Shown here piece by piece: positions 7,473-14,738 of a DNA stretch of 14,740 bases. The notes under the pieces were generated by a model. That model saw only the letters and a program-made list of their open reading frames with translations, ran no database searches and was not told the origin of the DNA. The stretch is from NCBI GenBank assembly GCA_945788655.1, contig CALZMV010000021.1, forward strand, positions 1 through 14,740. Reading direction: 5' to 3'. The DNA comes from an uncultured Clostridia bacterium. Lineage in GTDB: Bacteria; Bacillota; Clostridia; Peptostreptococcales; Anaerovoracaceae. The position numbers were made by a program, and so were the translations under genes. The first letter of the stretch is position 1, and each line of letters opens with the position of its first letter.

Positions 7473-7492
7473 CGTGATATAACGTGATATAA
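7473..7492. repeat. Perfect tandem duplication of a 10-bp unit in the atp operon leader
   Basis: CGTGATATAA occurs twice in a row with no spacer, one unit per DNA helical turn. On the minus strand it reads TTATATCACG twice and lies just upstream of the atpB ribosome binding site, overlapping or next to a possible -10 box. Function unknown; it could be chance, a slippage product or a protein site. Confidence 0.8.
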
Positions 7493-7516
7493 TAAGGGCA
7501 ATATTTCTGTTCCTAA
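7489..7516 (-). promoter_or_regulatory. Candidate promoter of the atp operon (weak)
   Basis: Minus strand: TATTAT (7494-7489) as -10 and TTAGGA (7516-7511) as -35, 16 bases apart. The -35 match is poor. An alternative -10, TATACT, lies at 7529-7524 without a good -35. A promoter must lie in 7453-7636 unless the operon is transcribed from elsewhere, but I cannot fix it. Confidence 0.25.
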
Positions 7517-7542
7517 CTATATAAGTATAGACCTTTTAATGT

Positions 7543-7571
7543 TTGTTTTCTGTATATTTTTTACGTATAAA
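7543..7571 (+). promoter_or_regulatory. Candidate promoter of the radical SAM gene
   Basis: TTGTTT (7543-7548) and TATAAA (7566-7571) are 17 bases apart, which predicts a start near 7578 and a leader of about 60 bases. It is divergent from the atp operon, whose own promoter must lie in the same 184-base gap. Confidence 0.45.
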
Positions 7572-7636
7572 TGCTATGGTTATGTTAATGTTATTGTATA
7601 CTGGTTTAGAGAAATAATTCCGGAGGTGAAAAAATC

Positions 7637-8530
7637 ATGAAAACAGAGGGAACTTTATACAGACCACCCCTGGAGGCGAAGACATTTTTGCTTCAGGTCA
7701 CAGCGGGATGCACCCATAATGCATGCCGTTTCTGCAACATGTACAAGGATAAACAGTTCCACATGATTGATGATGAAACATTAATCCACAATCTTCAGGA
7801 GGAAAAAAGAATCTGCGATATCTATGAAAGACCCCACAAGAGAGTTTTTTTAATGGACGGAGATGTTTTTTCTTTGTCAGCAGATAGATTAGAGGAAAAA
7901 TTCCAACTGATAAGAAGGTACATGCCGGCAATGGAGACCTTCTCCATGTATGCTGCCATAAGAAGTATAAAAGATAAAAGCGATGATGATCTGAGACGCT
8001 TAAAGAATCTGGGTGTAAACGATCTGTATATAGGTTATGAATCGGGACTTGACGATGTATTGGAGTTTATGAACAAGGGAACAAGCCTTGCAGACAGCAT
8101 TGAACAGGCTCAGCGCCTCAATGAAGCAGGAATAAGACACAGGGCACTGTTTATGCTCGGCACCGCCGGCAAGGGAAGAGCAGAGGAAAGCGGACTAGCA
8201 GTTGCAGATTTGGTAAATAAGATAAAGCCGGATGTGACACGAATTGCCACCTTAAGTATCTTTCCTGAAACGCCACTTGCGCGCGATGTGGAAGAGGGCC
8301 GTTTTGAACCTGCATCGGAGCTTGAAATTCTGATGGAAGAAAAGGTTATATTAGAGAACATCAAGGATTTGCCTGAAATGAGATTCTGGGCAAGCCATAT
8401 TCTGAACTATGCTCCTATGGATGGATTCATCGGAAGAGACAGAGACTGGATGCTCAAGAAACTGACAAGAACCATAGACGAGTTTGATGAGGCAAGTTTC
8501 AGAAAGAATTTTACAAGAAATCAATTGTAG
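7637..8530 (+). CDS. Radical SAM protein of unknown substrate
   Basis: 297 residues. Three cysteines, Cys25, Cys30 and Cys33 (GCTHNACRFC), form a CX4CX2C cluster motif, one residue longer than the textbook CX3CX2C. The next residues NMY fit the aromatic position that contacts SAM. FLMDGDVF (about residues 71-78) matches the glycine/acid motif after strand 2, and NDLYIGYESGLDDVL (about 127-141) resembles the HemN/Elp3/YgiQ-like class. The protein seems to be a single catalytic domain without a recognisable extra domain. Small cytosolic proteins of this type are common in gut Firmicutes and often annotated only as radical SAM protein. GGAGGTGA stands 7-8 bases before the ATG. It is monocistronic: divergent from atp, with a terminator after it. 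The substrate cannot be inferred from the neighbours. Confidence 0.9.
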   Translation: MKTEGTLYRPPLEAKTFLLQVTAGCTHNACRFCNMYKDKQFHMIDDETLIHNLQEEKRICDIYERPHKRVFLMDGDVFSLSADRLEEKFQLIRRYMPAMETFSMYAAIRSIKDKSDDDLRRLKNLGVNDLYIGYESGLDDVLEFMNKGTSLADSIEQAQRLNEAGIRHRALFMLGTAGKGRAEESGLAVADLVNKIKPDVTRIATLSIFPETPLARDVEEGRFEPASELEILMEEKVILENIKDLPEMRFWASHILNYAPMDGFIGRDRDWMLKKLTRTIDEFDEASFRKNFTRNQL

Positions 8531-8550
8531 CACCATAAAGACATAAAGAA

Positions 8551-8583
8551 AAAGGCTAAAGCGGTAAAGATGCTTCAGCCTTT
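8551..8583. terminator. Bidirectional terminator between the radical SAM gene and sdaAA
   Basis: AAAGGCTAAAGC (8551-8562) pairs with GCTTCAGCCTTT (8572-8583) with one A-C mismatch and a 9-base loop. On the plus strand it begins 20 bases after the radical SAM stop and runs into TTTTAT. On the minus strand it comes 28 bases after the sdaAA stop and ends in TTTTTCTTT, the better U-run. Confidence 0.82.
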
Positions 8584-8610
8584 TATAATATTCATAATAT
8601 TTAAATGCCA

Positions 8611-9489
8611 TTATCCAATGCATTTTTTGCACAGGGCACATCCTGTCGGCGTTGAGGCATTACCTCCCAGGGCAGTTTCCCTTAACTCAAAGGGGAGAGA
8701 AAGACCGACTTTGTACATCGCATCTACCATTTCATCAAAAGGAACAGGATGAGCTATGCCCGAAAGGGCAATCTGTGCGCTGGTAAAGGCGTTGGAAACA
8801 CCTATTGCGTTCCTGCTCTGGCATGGCGACTCAACAAGCCCTGCAATGGGGTCACAAACAAGACCGAGGAGATTTGACATTGCGATGCTTGCGGCATTAA
8901 GACTTTGTGCAGGACTGCCGCCAAGAAGCTCAACGATAGCTGATGCAGCCATTGCAGATGCGGCACCGACCTCTGCCTGGCATCCTGCCTCGGCTCCGGA
9001 AACAGAAGCATTACGCATTATTATATATCCTAAGGCACTGGCATTGAGCAGGCCGCTGTATATGGCATCTTCACCCAGCTTGTACTCTTCACATACGGAC
9101 AAAACAGCTCCGGGAATGACTCCGGCAGAGCCTGCAGTGGGAGCTGCAACAATTAATCCCATAGATGCATTTACTTCCAGAACCGCCATTGAATAGGCAA
9201 TAGCTTTTGAGAGAATCGGACCGCATAGGGGCATTGTGCCTGCCGTAAATGCATTGTCGTATACAGCCTTTGACTCGCCGCCTAGGAGTCCTCCCATGGA
9301 TTTGATTGGGTTCCTTATTGGTTCGGTGGTGGAATTTTTCATTATGCTGATGGAATATGCCAGCTTCTTATATACTTCTTCCTTAGTAGTTTCTCCCAGC
9401 TGGATTTCTCTTGCCAGCATAACCTCGGAAATCTTTTTATTGCTTTCATTGCAGAGCTTTAATAAACCTTCTCCGTTAAAAAAATCCAT
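8611..9489 (-). CDS. sdaAA: L-serine dehydratase, iron-sulfur-dependent, alpha subunit
   Basis: 292 residues, the usual length. With SdaAB it converts L-serine to pyruvate and ammonia using an oxygen-sensitive [4Fe-4S] cluster in place of pyridoxal phosphate. Cluster ligands are expected at Cys170 (GAEAGCQAEVG), Cys212 (GLVCDPIAGLVE) and Cys223 (SPCQSRN), all in family-typical contexts; APTAGSAGVIPG at 116-127 is also conserved. The C-terminus ends TPTGCALCKKCIG, with three more cysteines (284, 287, 290). A tail cysteine is known to reach the cluster in the Legionella enzyme, so one of these may do so here. AGGAGGTG overlaps the sdaAB stop codon, so translation is coupled. Pyruvate formed this way feeds fermentation. 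Confidence 0.96.
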   Translation of the reverse strand: MDFFNGEGLLKLCNESNKKISEVMLAREIQLGETTKEEVYKKLAYSISIMKNSTTEPIRNPIKSMGGLLGGESKAVYDNAFTAGTMPLCGPILSKAIAYSMAVLEVNASMGLIVAAPTAGSAGVIPGAVLSVCEEYKLGEDAIYSGLLNASALGYIIMRNASVSGAEAGCQAEVGAASAMAASAIVELLGGSPAQSLNAASIAMSNLLGLVCDPIAGLVESPCQSRNAIGVSNAFTSAQIALSGIAHPVPFDEMVDAMYKVGLSLPFELRETALGGNASTPTGCALCKKCIG

Positions 9490-9499
9490 AAAACACCTC

Positions 9500-10168
9500 C
9501 TAAACCTGTATTACAAGAGTCTTTTGAATATTATCGTGGGCGTTGATAAGATCAACTATTTCAGGCGGAATCCTATGGTCAGATTCAATGACAGTATAGG
9601 CAGTTTCGCCCTTTGCTTCACGATACAGGCGCATAAATGCTATATTTACATTTCTTTCGCTTAGACACTTTGTAATATGCGCTACTACACCGGGTCTGTC
9701 CAGCTGTTTGACTATCAGGGTGCTGTATTCACCTGTAAAATCCACATCGATATTGTTAATCTTCACTATTTTCATTCTGCCGCCTCCGATGGATTCGCCA
9801 CGGATGAACTGTGTTCTGCCCTTTCCGTTATCCATAAGGATATCAGCTGTATTAGGGTGGTATCCGTGATCTTCATGGTCTTCAACAAAGCTGAATTCAA
9901 GACCTCTCTCTTTTGCAACGGCAAATGCATCGCGTATTCTGACATCATCAGGAGAAAAGCCTAAGATACCTCCAAGAAGAGCCTTGTCCGTTCCGTGACC
10001 GCGATATGTCTTGGCAAAAGAACCATAGAGTGTGAAATCAACCTTAGCGATATCTTCATTAAAAAGTCTTCTTGCCATAAGTGCGATTGATACCGCTCCG
10101 GCAGTATGTGAACTTGATGGCCCGATCATATTTGGACCTATGACATCAAATATACTTGTAAAATTCAT
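9500..10168 (-). CDS. sdaAB: L-serine dehydratase, iron-sulfur-dependent, beta subunit with ACT domain
   Basis: 222 residues. The N-terminal motif FDVIGPNMIGPSSSHTAGA (residues 7-25) is the signature of the serine dehydratase beta domain. GSFAKTYRGHGTDKAL and GYHPNTADI follow in the expected order. Residues about 147-222 form an ACT domain (LIVKQLDRPGVVAHITKCL), a ligand-binding fold often used for amino-acid allostery. It is the first gene of the sdaAB-sdaAA operon, ending 10 bases before the sdaAA start. A TAGGGAGAG-type ribosome site lies just before the ATG, and a near-consensus promoter lies about 60 bases upstream. Confidence 0.96.
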   Translation of the reverse strand: MNFTSIFDVIGPNMIGPSSSHTAGAVSIALMARRLFNEDIAKVDFTLYGSFAKTYRGHGTDKALLGGILGFSPDDVRIRDAFAVAKERGLEFSFVEDHEDHGYHPNTADILMDNGKGRTQFIRGESIGGGRMKIVKINNIDVDFTGEYSTLIVKQLDRPGVVAHITKCLSERNVNIAFMRLYREAKGETAYTVIESDHRIPPEIVDLINAHDNIQKTLVIQV

Positions 10169-10191
10169 AAACTCTCCCTATTAAAAAACTT

Positions 10192-10203
10192 AATATTAAT
10201 ATT
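10192..10203. repeat. 12-bp perfect AT palindrome in the sdaAB leader
   Basis: AATATTAATATT is its own reverse complement. It lies about 16-28 bases downstream of the predicted sdaAB start point, a place where an operator could block transcription. It is low-complexity AT, so chance is a real alternative. Confidence 0.35.
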
Positions 10204-10225
10204 TACATATTGTTTATCTTTATGA

Positions 10226-10254
10226 ATCTTAACAATACACAGGAAAAAAGTCAA
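10226..10254 (-). promoter_or_regulatory. Promoter of sdaAB-sdaAA
   Basis: Minus strand: TTGACT (10254-10249) as -35 and TAAGAT (10231-10226) as -10, separated by exactly 17 bases. This predicts initiation near 10219 and a leader of about 50 bases before the sdaAB ATG at 10168. Confidence 0.72.
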
Positions 10255-10296
10255 ATATATATCAGGTAAATAACCGGATTACAAGTAAAAGAAGCC

Positions 10297-10325
10297 TTGA
10301 AATTTAGTTCTTTCAGTTTTAAAAT
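10297..10325 (+). promoter_or_regulatory. Promoter of the MATE-plsC-uup operon
   Basis: TTGAAA (10297-10302) and TAAAAT (10320-10325) are separated by exactly 17 bases. Predicted initiation near 10332 leaves only about 6 bases before a possible TTG at 10338, but about 30 bases before the TTG at 10362, so it also helps choose the start of the next gene. Confidence 0.72.
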
Positions 10326-10361
10326 AAAGGCTGGACTTTGCAAAAACAGGAGATGATAAAT

Positions 10362-11696
10362 TTGGTAAAAGACTTAACAGTAGGAGAACCGCGGAAGATT
10401 CTGGTTCGGTTTACACTGCCGCTGTTTATCAGTGTAATCTTTCAGCAGTTCTATAATATAGCCGACAGCATAATAATAGGAAACTTCGCTGCACATGGAG
10501 AAAGTGCTCTGGCCGCAGTTGGCGCATCATATCCAATTACAATGATTTTTATGGCAGTTGCCCTGGGCTCAAATGTAGGATGTTCTGTTGTAATCTCTCA
10601 GCTTTTCGGTGCCAAGCGCTACCGTCAGATGAAGACGGCCATTTCAACGACGATGATTACATCCCTTGCTCTTTCGGGGCTGCTTACAGTATTGGGTCTG
10701 GTGTTCAGCAGATGGATGCTTGAGGCAATCAGCACTCCTTATGAAATAATGGCGGATTCGGCAGTATACCTGAGAGTATATATCGGCGGCTTTGTATTTA
10801 TTTTTTTATATAACGTATGCAACGGTGTTTTTACTGCTCTGGGAGATTCCAAAACTCCACTGTACTTCCTTATAGGATCTTCAATGGGAAATATAGTACT
10901 TGACTGGGTGTTCGTAGCTGTAATGCACTGGGATGTAGCCGGTGTAGCATGGGCGACATTTATCTGTCAGACCCTGGCAGCACTATTAGCACTGTTTACA
11001 ATGAAGAAAAGGCTGAAAATAGATGAGTTCGAAGGTCATTATCTGAAGTTCTCGCCTAATATGCTTAAAAAAATCGCATTGATAGCCATTCCAAGCATTT
11101 TGCAGCAGAGCTTCGTATCTGTTGGAAACCTTTGCATACAGAACCTGATTAACAGCTTTGGAACATCAGCGGTTGCCGGATATTCTGCAGCAATAAAGAT
11201 CAACACCTTCTGCATAACCAGCTTTGGAACAATTGGAAATGCCATGTCAACATACACGGCTCAAAATATCGGTGCAGGCAATATAGATAGAGTTAAAAAG
11301 GGACATAAAGAGGATATAAAAATAGGTTTTGCACTCAGCATGCTGTTTTTTGCAGTATGCTTTATGGGTGCGGAAATGCTCATCAGACTGTTTCTGAAAG
11401 ATGGAAGCCTGGAAGCTCTTGCAACAGGAATGAGCTTCCTCAGAATTGCATCACCGTTTTATATGGTGGTAGTTTTTAAGATGATTACAGACGGACTGCT
11501 TCGTGGAGCAGGTGCAATAAAGTCCTTTACTACTGCAACCTTTTCAGACCTTATCATAAGGGTTGTTCTTTCATACATCCTTTCGGCCTATTACGGAATC
11601 ACAGGAATATGGATGTCATGGCCTGTAGGCTGGGCAATAGGAACAGCCATATCCCTTGCCTTTTATGCCAAAGGTGTATGGAAACCCAAGAAATAA
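10362..11696 (+). CDS. MATE-family multidrug/small-molecule efflux transporter
   Basis: 444 residues with hydrophobic segments spaced as in the 12-helix MATE fold. The N-terminus KDLTVGEPRKILVRFTLPLF, followed by FQQFYNIADSIIIG, is the standard opening of clostridial MATE proteins; similar residues start the second half (IPSILQQSFVSVGNLCIQ), reflecting the internal duplication. Such proteins export cationic compounds or metabolites using sodium or protons. The TTG at 10362 is preferred: AGGAGA lies 8 bases upstream and the predicted transcript start gives a sensible leader. Alternatives are a TTG at 10338 and an ATG at 10353; the latter has AGGAG directly against it, too close. First gene of a three-gene operon, 33 bases before the acyltransferase. 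The substrate cannot be read. Confidence 0.93.
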   Translation: MVKDLTVGEPRKILVRFTLPLFISVIFQQFYNIADSIIIGNFAAHGESALAAVGASYPITMIFMAVALGSNVGCSVVISQLFGAKRYRQMKTAISTTMITSLALSGLLTVLGLVFSRWMLEAISTPYEIMADSAVYLRVYIGGFVFIFLYNVCNGVFTALGDSKTPLYFLIGSSMGNIVLDWVFVAVMHWDVAGVAWATFICQTLAALLALFTMKKRLKIDEFEGHYLKFSPNMLKKIALIAIPSILQQSFVSVGNLCIQNLINSFGTSAVAGYSAAIKINTFCITSFGTIGNAMSTYTAQNIGAGNIDRVKKGHKEDIKIGFALSMLFFAVCFMGAEMLIRLFLKDGSLEALATGMSFLRIASPFYMVVVFKMITDGLLRGAGAIKSFTTATFSDLIIRVVLSYILSAYYGITGIWMSWPVGWAIGTAISLAFYAKGVWKPKK

Positions 11697-11729
11697 TCTG
11701 TTAGAATAGAGGCACCAGGAGGATTAAAG

Positions 11730-12461
11730 ATGAACAGAATCGCATTGATGGTACTTAAGAATATTGTTAAAGTGCCCGGAATGTATATTAAACTTTGCAG
11801 ATATGCAAAGACAGTAGGACAGTATCCTGAAGCAGAGGCATATAAACATATACAGTCCATACTTCAGATAGGCGTAAAATCAGGGAACATAGACTTGAAG
11901 GTTTACGGCAAGGAAAACATCCCAAAGGAAAGCGGATTTATGCTTTACAGCAATCACCAGGGATTGTTTGACATAGTCGCAGCAGTTGTTGCATGCGATA
12001 CACCTATTTCCGCTGTGTACAAAAAAGAGATTGAAAATACTCCCTTCATTAGGGAGATTGCAACATGCCTGAAGGGATTTCCAATCGATAGAGGACATCC
12101 TAAAAAGTCTATAGAAGTGATGCAAAAGGTTACAAAAGAGGTCATAAGCGGCCGTAACTATCTGATTTTCCCTGAAGGTACAAGAAGCAGAAACAAAAAT
12201 GAAATGATTGAATTCCATGGCGGCAGCTTCAGATGTGCAGTAAAGGCCAAGTGCCCGATTCTTCCAATTGCCATGATAGACACATATAAGGTCTTTGACC
12301 AGAAAAACAGCAAGCCTGTATCTTGCCAGTTGCATTTTCTGCCTGTAATTCCTTATGAAGAATATGAGGGTATGAAGACAACAGAACTTGCACAACTGGT
12401 AAAATCAAGGATTCAGGAAGCAATTGATGCTAATTTAGATACTACGGAGGGTGCTAATTGA
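11730..12461 (+). CDS. plsC: PlsC-like 1-acyl-sn-glycerol-3-phosphate acyltransferase
   Basis: 243 residues. The catalytic HX4D motif is NHQGLFD (His76, Asp81). FPEGTRSR at 147-154 is the glycerol-phosphate binding motif, and FPIDRGHP (117-124) is the usual intervening block. The family moves an acyl chain to the sn-2 position of lysophosphatidate to make phosphatidic acid at the inner face of the membrane. An N-terminal hydrophobic/basic segment may anchor it peripherally. AGGAGG stands 7 bases before the ATG. Its stop codon overlaps the TTG start of uup. Related acyltransferases with other acceptors share these motifs, so the exact acceptor is inferred. Confidence 0.9.
   Translation: MNRIALMVLKNIVKVPGMYIKLCRYAKTVGQYPEAEAYKHIQSILQIGVKSGNIDLKVYGKENIPKESGFMLYSNHQGLFDIVAAVVACDTPISAVYKKEIENTPFIREIATCLKGFPIDRGHPKKSIEVMQKVTKEVISGRNYLIFPEGTRSRNKNEMIEFHGGSFRCAVKAKCPILPIAMIDTYKVFDQKNSKPVSCQLHFLPVIPYEEYEGMKTTELAQLVKSRIQEAIDANLDTTEGAN
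12446..12460 (+). promoter_or_regulatory. Ribosome binding site and TTG start of uup, overlapping the plsC stop
   Basis: GGAGG at 12446-12450 is followed by 7 bases and TTG at 12458-12460. The sequence TTGA holds both the uup start and the plsC TGA stop. No ATG is nearby in frame, and ILLNATDISKSY directly after is a proper ABC-F N-terminus, so TTG is the start. Confidence 0.88.
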
Positions 12462-14257
12462 TTTTATTAAATGCAACTGACATTTCAAAATCATATACGG
12501 TAAAGCCTCTTTTGACGAAGCTTTCCTACGCTATAAATGAAGGGGACAAGATAGGATTAATCGGGGTAAATGGAACAGGCAAGTCAACGCTTCTTAGAAT
12601 AACTGCAGGAGCGGAAGAAGCTGACAGCGGTAAGATTATTTTAACCGGTGGAGTCCGCATAGGATATCTGCCTCAGAGTCCTAAATACAATCCCGAAAAT
12701 ACAGTGCTTGAGCAGGCTTTAAGTTATCTCTGGCCGGAGGTATTATCAGAAGGAGACTATCTCTGCAAGTCAATGCTTAACCAGCTCGGAATAACGGATT
12801 TTGATGCTAAGATGGGGACTCTGAGCGGCGGGGAGCGCAAGCGTGTTGCCATGGCCGGAATCTTCACAAACCCTTGCGAAATCCTTATTCTTGACGAGCC
12901 TACCAACCACATAGACAGTGAAACGGTAGTCTGGCTTGAAAAATTCCTTCAGAAATTTAAAGGCGCCATATTCATGGTCACCCATGACAGATATTTTCTG
13001 GACAGAGTTACAAATGTAATTCTTGAACTGACAGGGGGAAATCTCTACAGACACGAGGGAAACTATCAATATTACCTAGAGAGCAAGGCACAAAGGGAAG
13101 AGATGGAGATTGCCACAGAAAGGAAGCGCAGAACCCTCTACAGACGTGAACTGGAGTGGATGCGCCGAGGCGCACAGGCAAGAACCACCAAGGCAAAAGC
13201 GAGAATAGACAGGTTCCATGAGCTGGAACAAGGGAAGCTTGTAATAGATGATTCTTCAATAGAGATGTCTTCTGTGTCTTCCAGACTTGGTAAGAAGGTA
13301 ATAGAATTAAAAAATGTAACAAAGGCTTATGATGATAAGCTCCTCATAAAGGACTTCACATATACTGTTCTAAGGAATGATCGCCTGGGAATTCTGGGTG
13401 AAAACGGCAGCGGCAAGTCTACCATGCTTAAGCTTCTGTGCGGTGAAATTCAGCCCGATTCAGGAAGCATTGAAATAGGTGAAACCGTAAAAATCGGTTA
13501 CTTTTCACAGGAAAACGAGCATATGGATGAGAGCCGCAGGGTCATAGAATATGTGTGTGACATTGCACACAATGTAAAAACTGAGGATGGATATATCAGT
13601 GCATCCCAGATGCTGGAGCGATTCCTGTTTCCACCCCACATGCATTCAATTCCTGTGGGAAGGCTGTCAGGTGGTGAGAAGAGAAGACTGTATCTTTTAG
13701 GAATCCTTATGAGCGCTCCCAATGTGCTTCTTCTCGATGAGCCTACGAACGACCTGGATATCGAAACTCTGTGTATACTGGAAAACTATCTGGATACTTT
13801 CCAGGGAGCGGTGATTGCAGTGTCCCATGACAGACATTTTATCGACAGAGTTGCAAAGCATGTCTTTGTATATGAGGGTGACGAGAAGATAGGTCACTAT
13901 ATGGGTGGATACTCTGACTGGGCTGAAATTAAGGCGTTTAGAGAGGCTGAAGCAGAATCTTCAAAAACAGAGAAGAACGTAAGCAAGGGTGACAACCGCA
14001 GGGAAGAAAAACCTAAGAAATTGAAGTTCACCTTCAAGGAACAGAAGGAATATGAAACCATAGATGATGATATTGCTGAGCTGGAAGCAAAGCTTGAAGA
14101 AGTCGAGGAACAGATAAATTCAGCAGGCAGCGATTACGGTAAGCTTCAGAAGCTTACTAAAGAGCGAGAGGAACTTTCAGCGGCTTTAGACGAAAAGATG
14201 GAGCGCTGGGAATATTTAAATGATCTGGCTGAAAAGATAAGAGACTATACCGGATAA
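12458..14257 (+). CDS. uup: Uup-type ABC-F ATPase
   Basis: 599 residues with two ABC domains and no membrane segments. Domain 1: Walker A GVNGTGKST (36-44), signature LSGGERKR (122-129), Walker B LILDEPTNHID (about 143-153). Linker 208-262 contains RRELEWMRRGAQARTTKAKARIDRF-like sequence, the tRNA-facing arm typical of Uup. Domain 2: GENGSGKST (314-322), LSGGEKRR (403-410), VLLLDEPTNDLD (423-434). The charged C-terminal tail (about 530-599), rich in Glu and Lys with regular leucines, is the coiled-coil domain of Uup, which sets it apart from EttA and most antibiotic-resistance ABC-F proteins. ABC-F proteins act on stalled or slow ribosomes, and Uup has also been tied to branched DNA. Third gene of its operon. 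Housekeeping Uup is likelier than drug resistance, though a resistance role is not excluded. Confidence 0.93.
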   Translation: MILLNATDISKSYTVKPLLTKLSYAINEGDKIGLIGVNGTGKSTLLRITAGAEEADSGKIILTGGVRIGYLPQSPKYNPENTVLEQALSYLWPEVLSEGDYLCKSMLNQLGITDFDAKMGTLSGGERKRVAMAGIFTNPCEILILDEPTNHIDSETVVWLEKFLQKFKGAIFMVTHDRYFLDRVTNVILELTGGNLYRHEGNYQYYLESKAQREEMEIATERKRRTLYRRELEWMRRGAQARTTKAKARIDRFHELEQGKLVIDDSSIEMSSVSSRLGKKVIELKNVTKAYDDKLLIKDFTYTVLRNDRLGILGENGSGKSTMLKLLCGEIQPDSGSIEIGETVKIGYFSQENEHMDESRRVIEYVCDIAHNVKTEDGYISASQMLERFLFPPHMHSIPVGRLSGGEKRRLYLLGILMSAPNVLLLDEPTNDLDIETLCILENYLDTFQGAVIAVSHDRHFIDRVAKHVFVYEGDEKIGHYMGGYSDWAEIKAFREAEAESSKTEKNVSKGDNRREEKPKKLKFTFKEQKEYETIDDDIAELEAKLEEVEEQINSAGSDYGKLQKLTKEREELSAALDEKMERWEYLNDLAEKIRDYTG

Positions 14258-14271
14258 GGGCATAGTCTCTT
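14239..14271. terminator. Terminator whose 5' arm lies within the end of uup
   Basis: AAGAGACTAT (14239-14248) pairs perfectly with ATAGTCTCTT (14262-14271), a 10-bp stem with a 13-base loop, followed by more T (run of five from 14270). The uup stop codon (14255-14257) lies in the loop. On the minus strand it sits 27 bases after the stop of the convergent gene, with a weaker T-tract, so it may serve both. Confidence 0.8.
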
Positions 14272-14297
14272 TTTACTTGGTGCTTATTATTTACTAC

Positions 14298-14738
14298 TTA
14301 CTTATTTTCTGCAACACCGGCACAAAAACAGGCAATGATTAGGACATAATCTGTATAGTTAATCTGCTGAGGTTCGTTTGGTGACAGAACTGCCTTGAAT
14401 ACACCGTTGATTCCGATTCTTTTGTCGCGGACAAGTCTGAAAACAGTCTGATCCTCATCACCTATCAGTGCTTTTACATGCTTTTCAGCATCCATATATG
14501 CTTCTGTCTGGTTTCTGGTAGTAAACATATTAAAAAAATTGCTGGACAAAATGCTGCTTCCGTCATCTAGTCTGAAGTGATAGTTGTGATAGTGCCTTGA
14601 ATTGTCAAAGCGTTTTGTTCTTGCATAATCCGCTCCCATGTTATATGCCTGATTTGCCATTTCTTCCATCTTTGTGCCTAGAGCGTAAGGACCAACTATG
14701 TTCTCTACGAGTTTTTTTACTGTTGTGCTTTCTGACAT
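14298..14738 (-). CDS. Unrecognised protein, 146 residues, possibly 5'-incomplete
   Basis: I do not recognise this family. The ATG at 14738 is only two bases from the window edge, so its ribosome site cannot be seen and the true start may lie outside. The protein is mostly polar and soluble-looking, with a His/Tyr-rich stretch (RHYHNYHFRLDD, about residues 48-59), several acidic and basic patches, and a more hydrophobic C-terminus (YVLIIACFCAGVAENK) holding two nearby cysteines. No signal peptide, clear membrane span or known catalytic motif is apparent. Coding is supported by length, convergent orientation with a shared terminator, a sharp stop, and no competing long frame. Function is unknown. 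Confidence 0.7.
   Translation of the reverse strand: MSESTTVKKLVENIVGPYALGTKMEEMANQAYNMGADYARTKRFDNSRHYHNYHFRLDDGSSILSSNFFNMFTTRNQTEAYMDAEKHVKALIGDEDQTVFRLVRDKRIGINGVFKAVLSPNEPQQINYTDYVLIIACFCAGVAENK

Noticed and set aside
8585..8601. Near-tandem ATAATATT repeat after the radical SAM gene
   Set aside because: Short AT-only repeat next to a terminator; expected by chance in AT-rich spacer.
8756..9196. 146-codon open frame on the plus strand opposite sdaAA
   Set aside because: It mirrors the alanine/glycine-rich SdaAA codons; the protein is low in recognisable features and has no ribosome site.
11880..12395. 171-codon minus-strand frame opposite plsC
   Set aside because: Cysteine-rich nonsense-like translation, entirely antisense to a gene with clear catalytic motifs.
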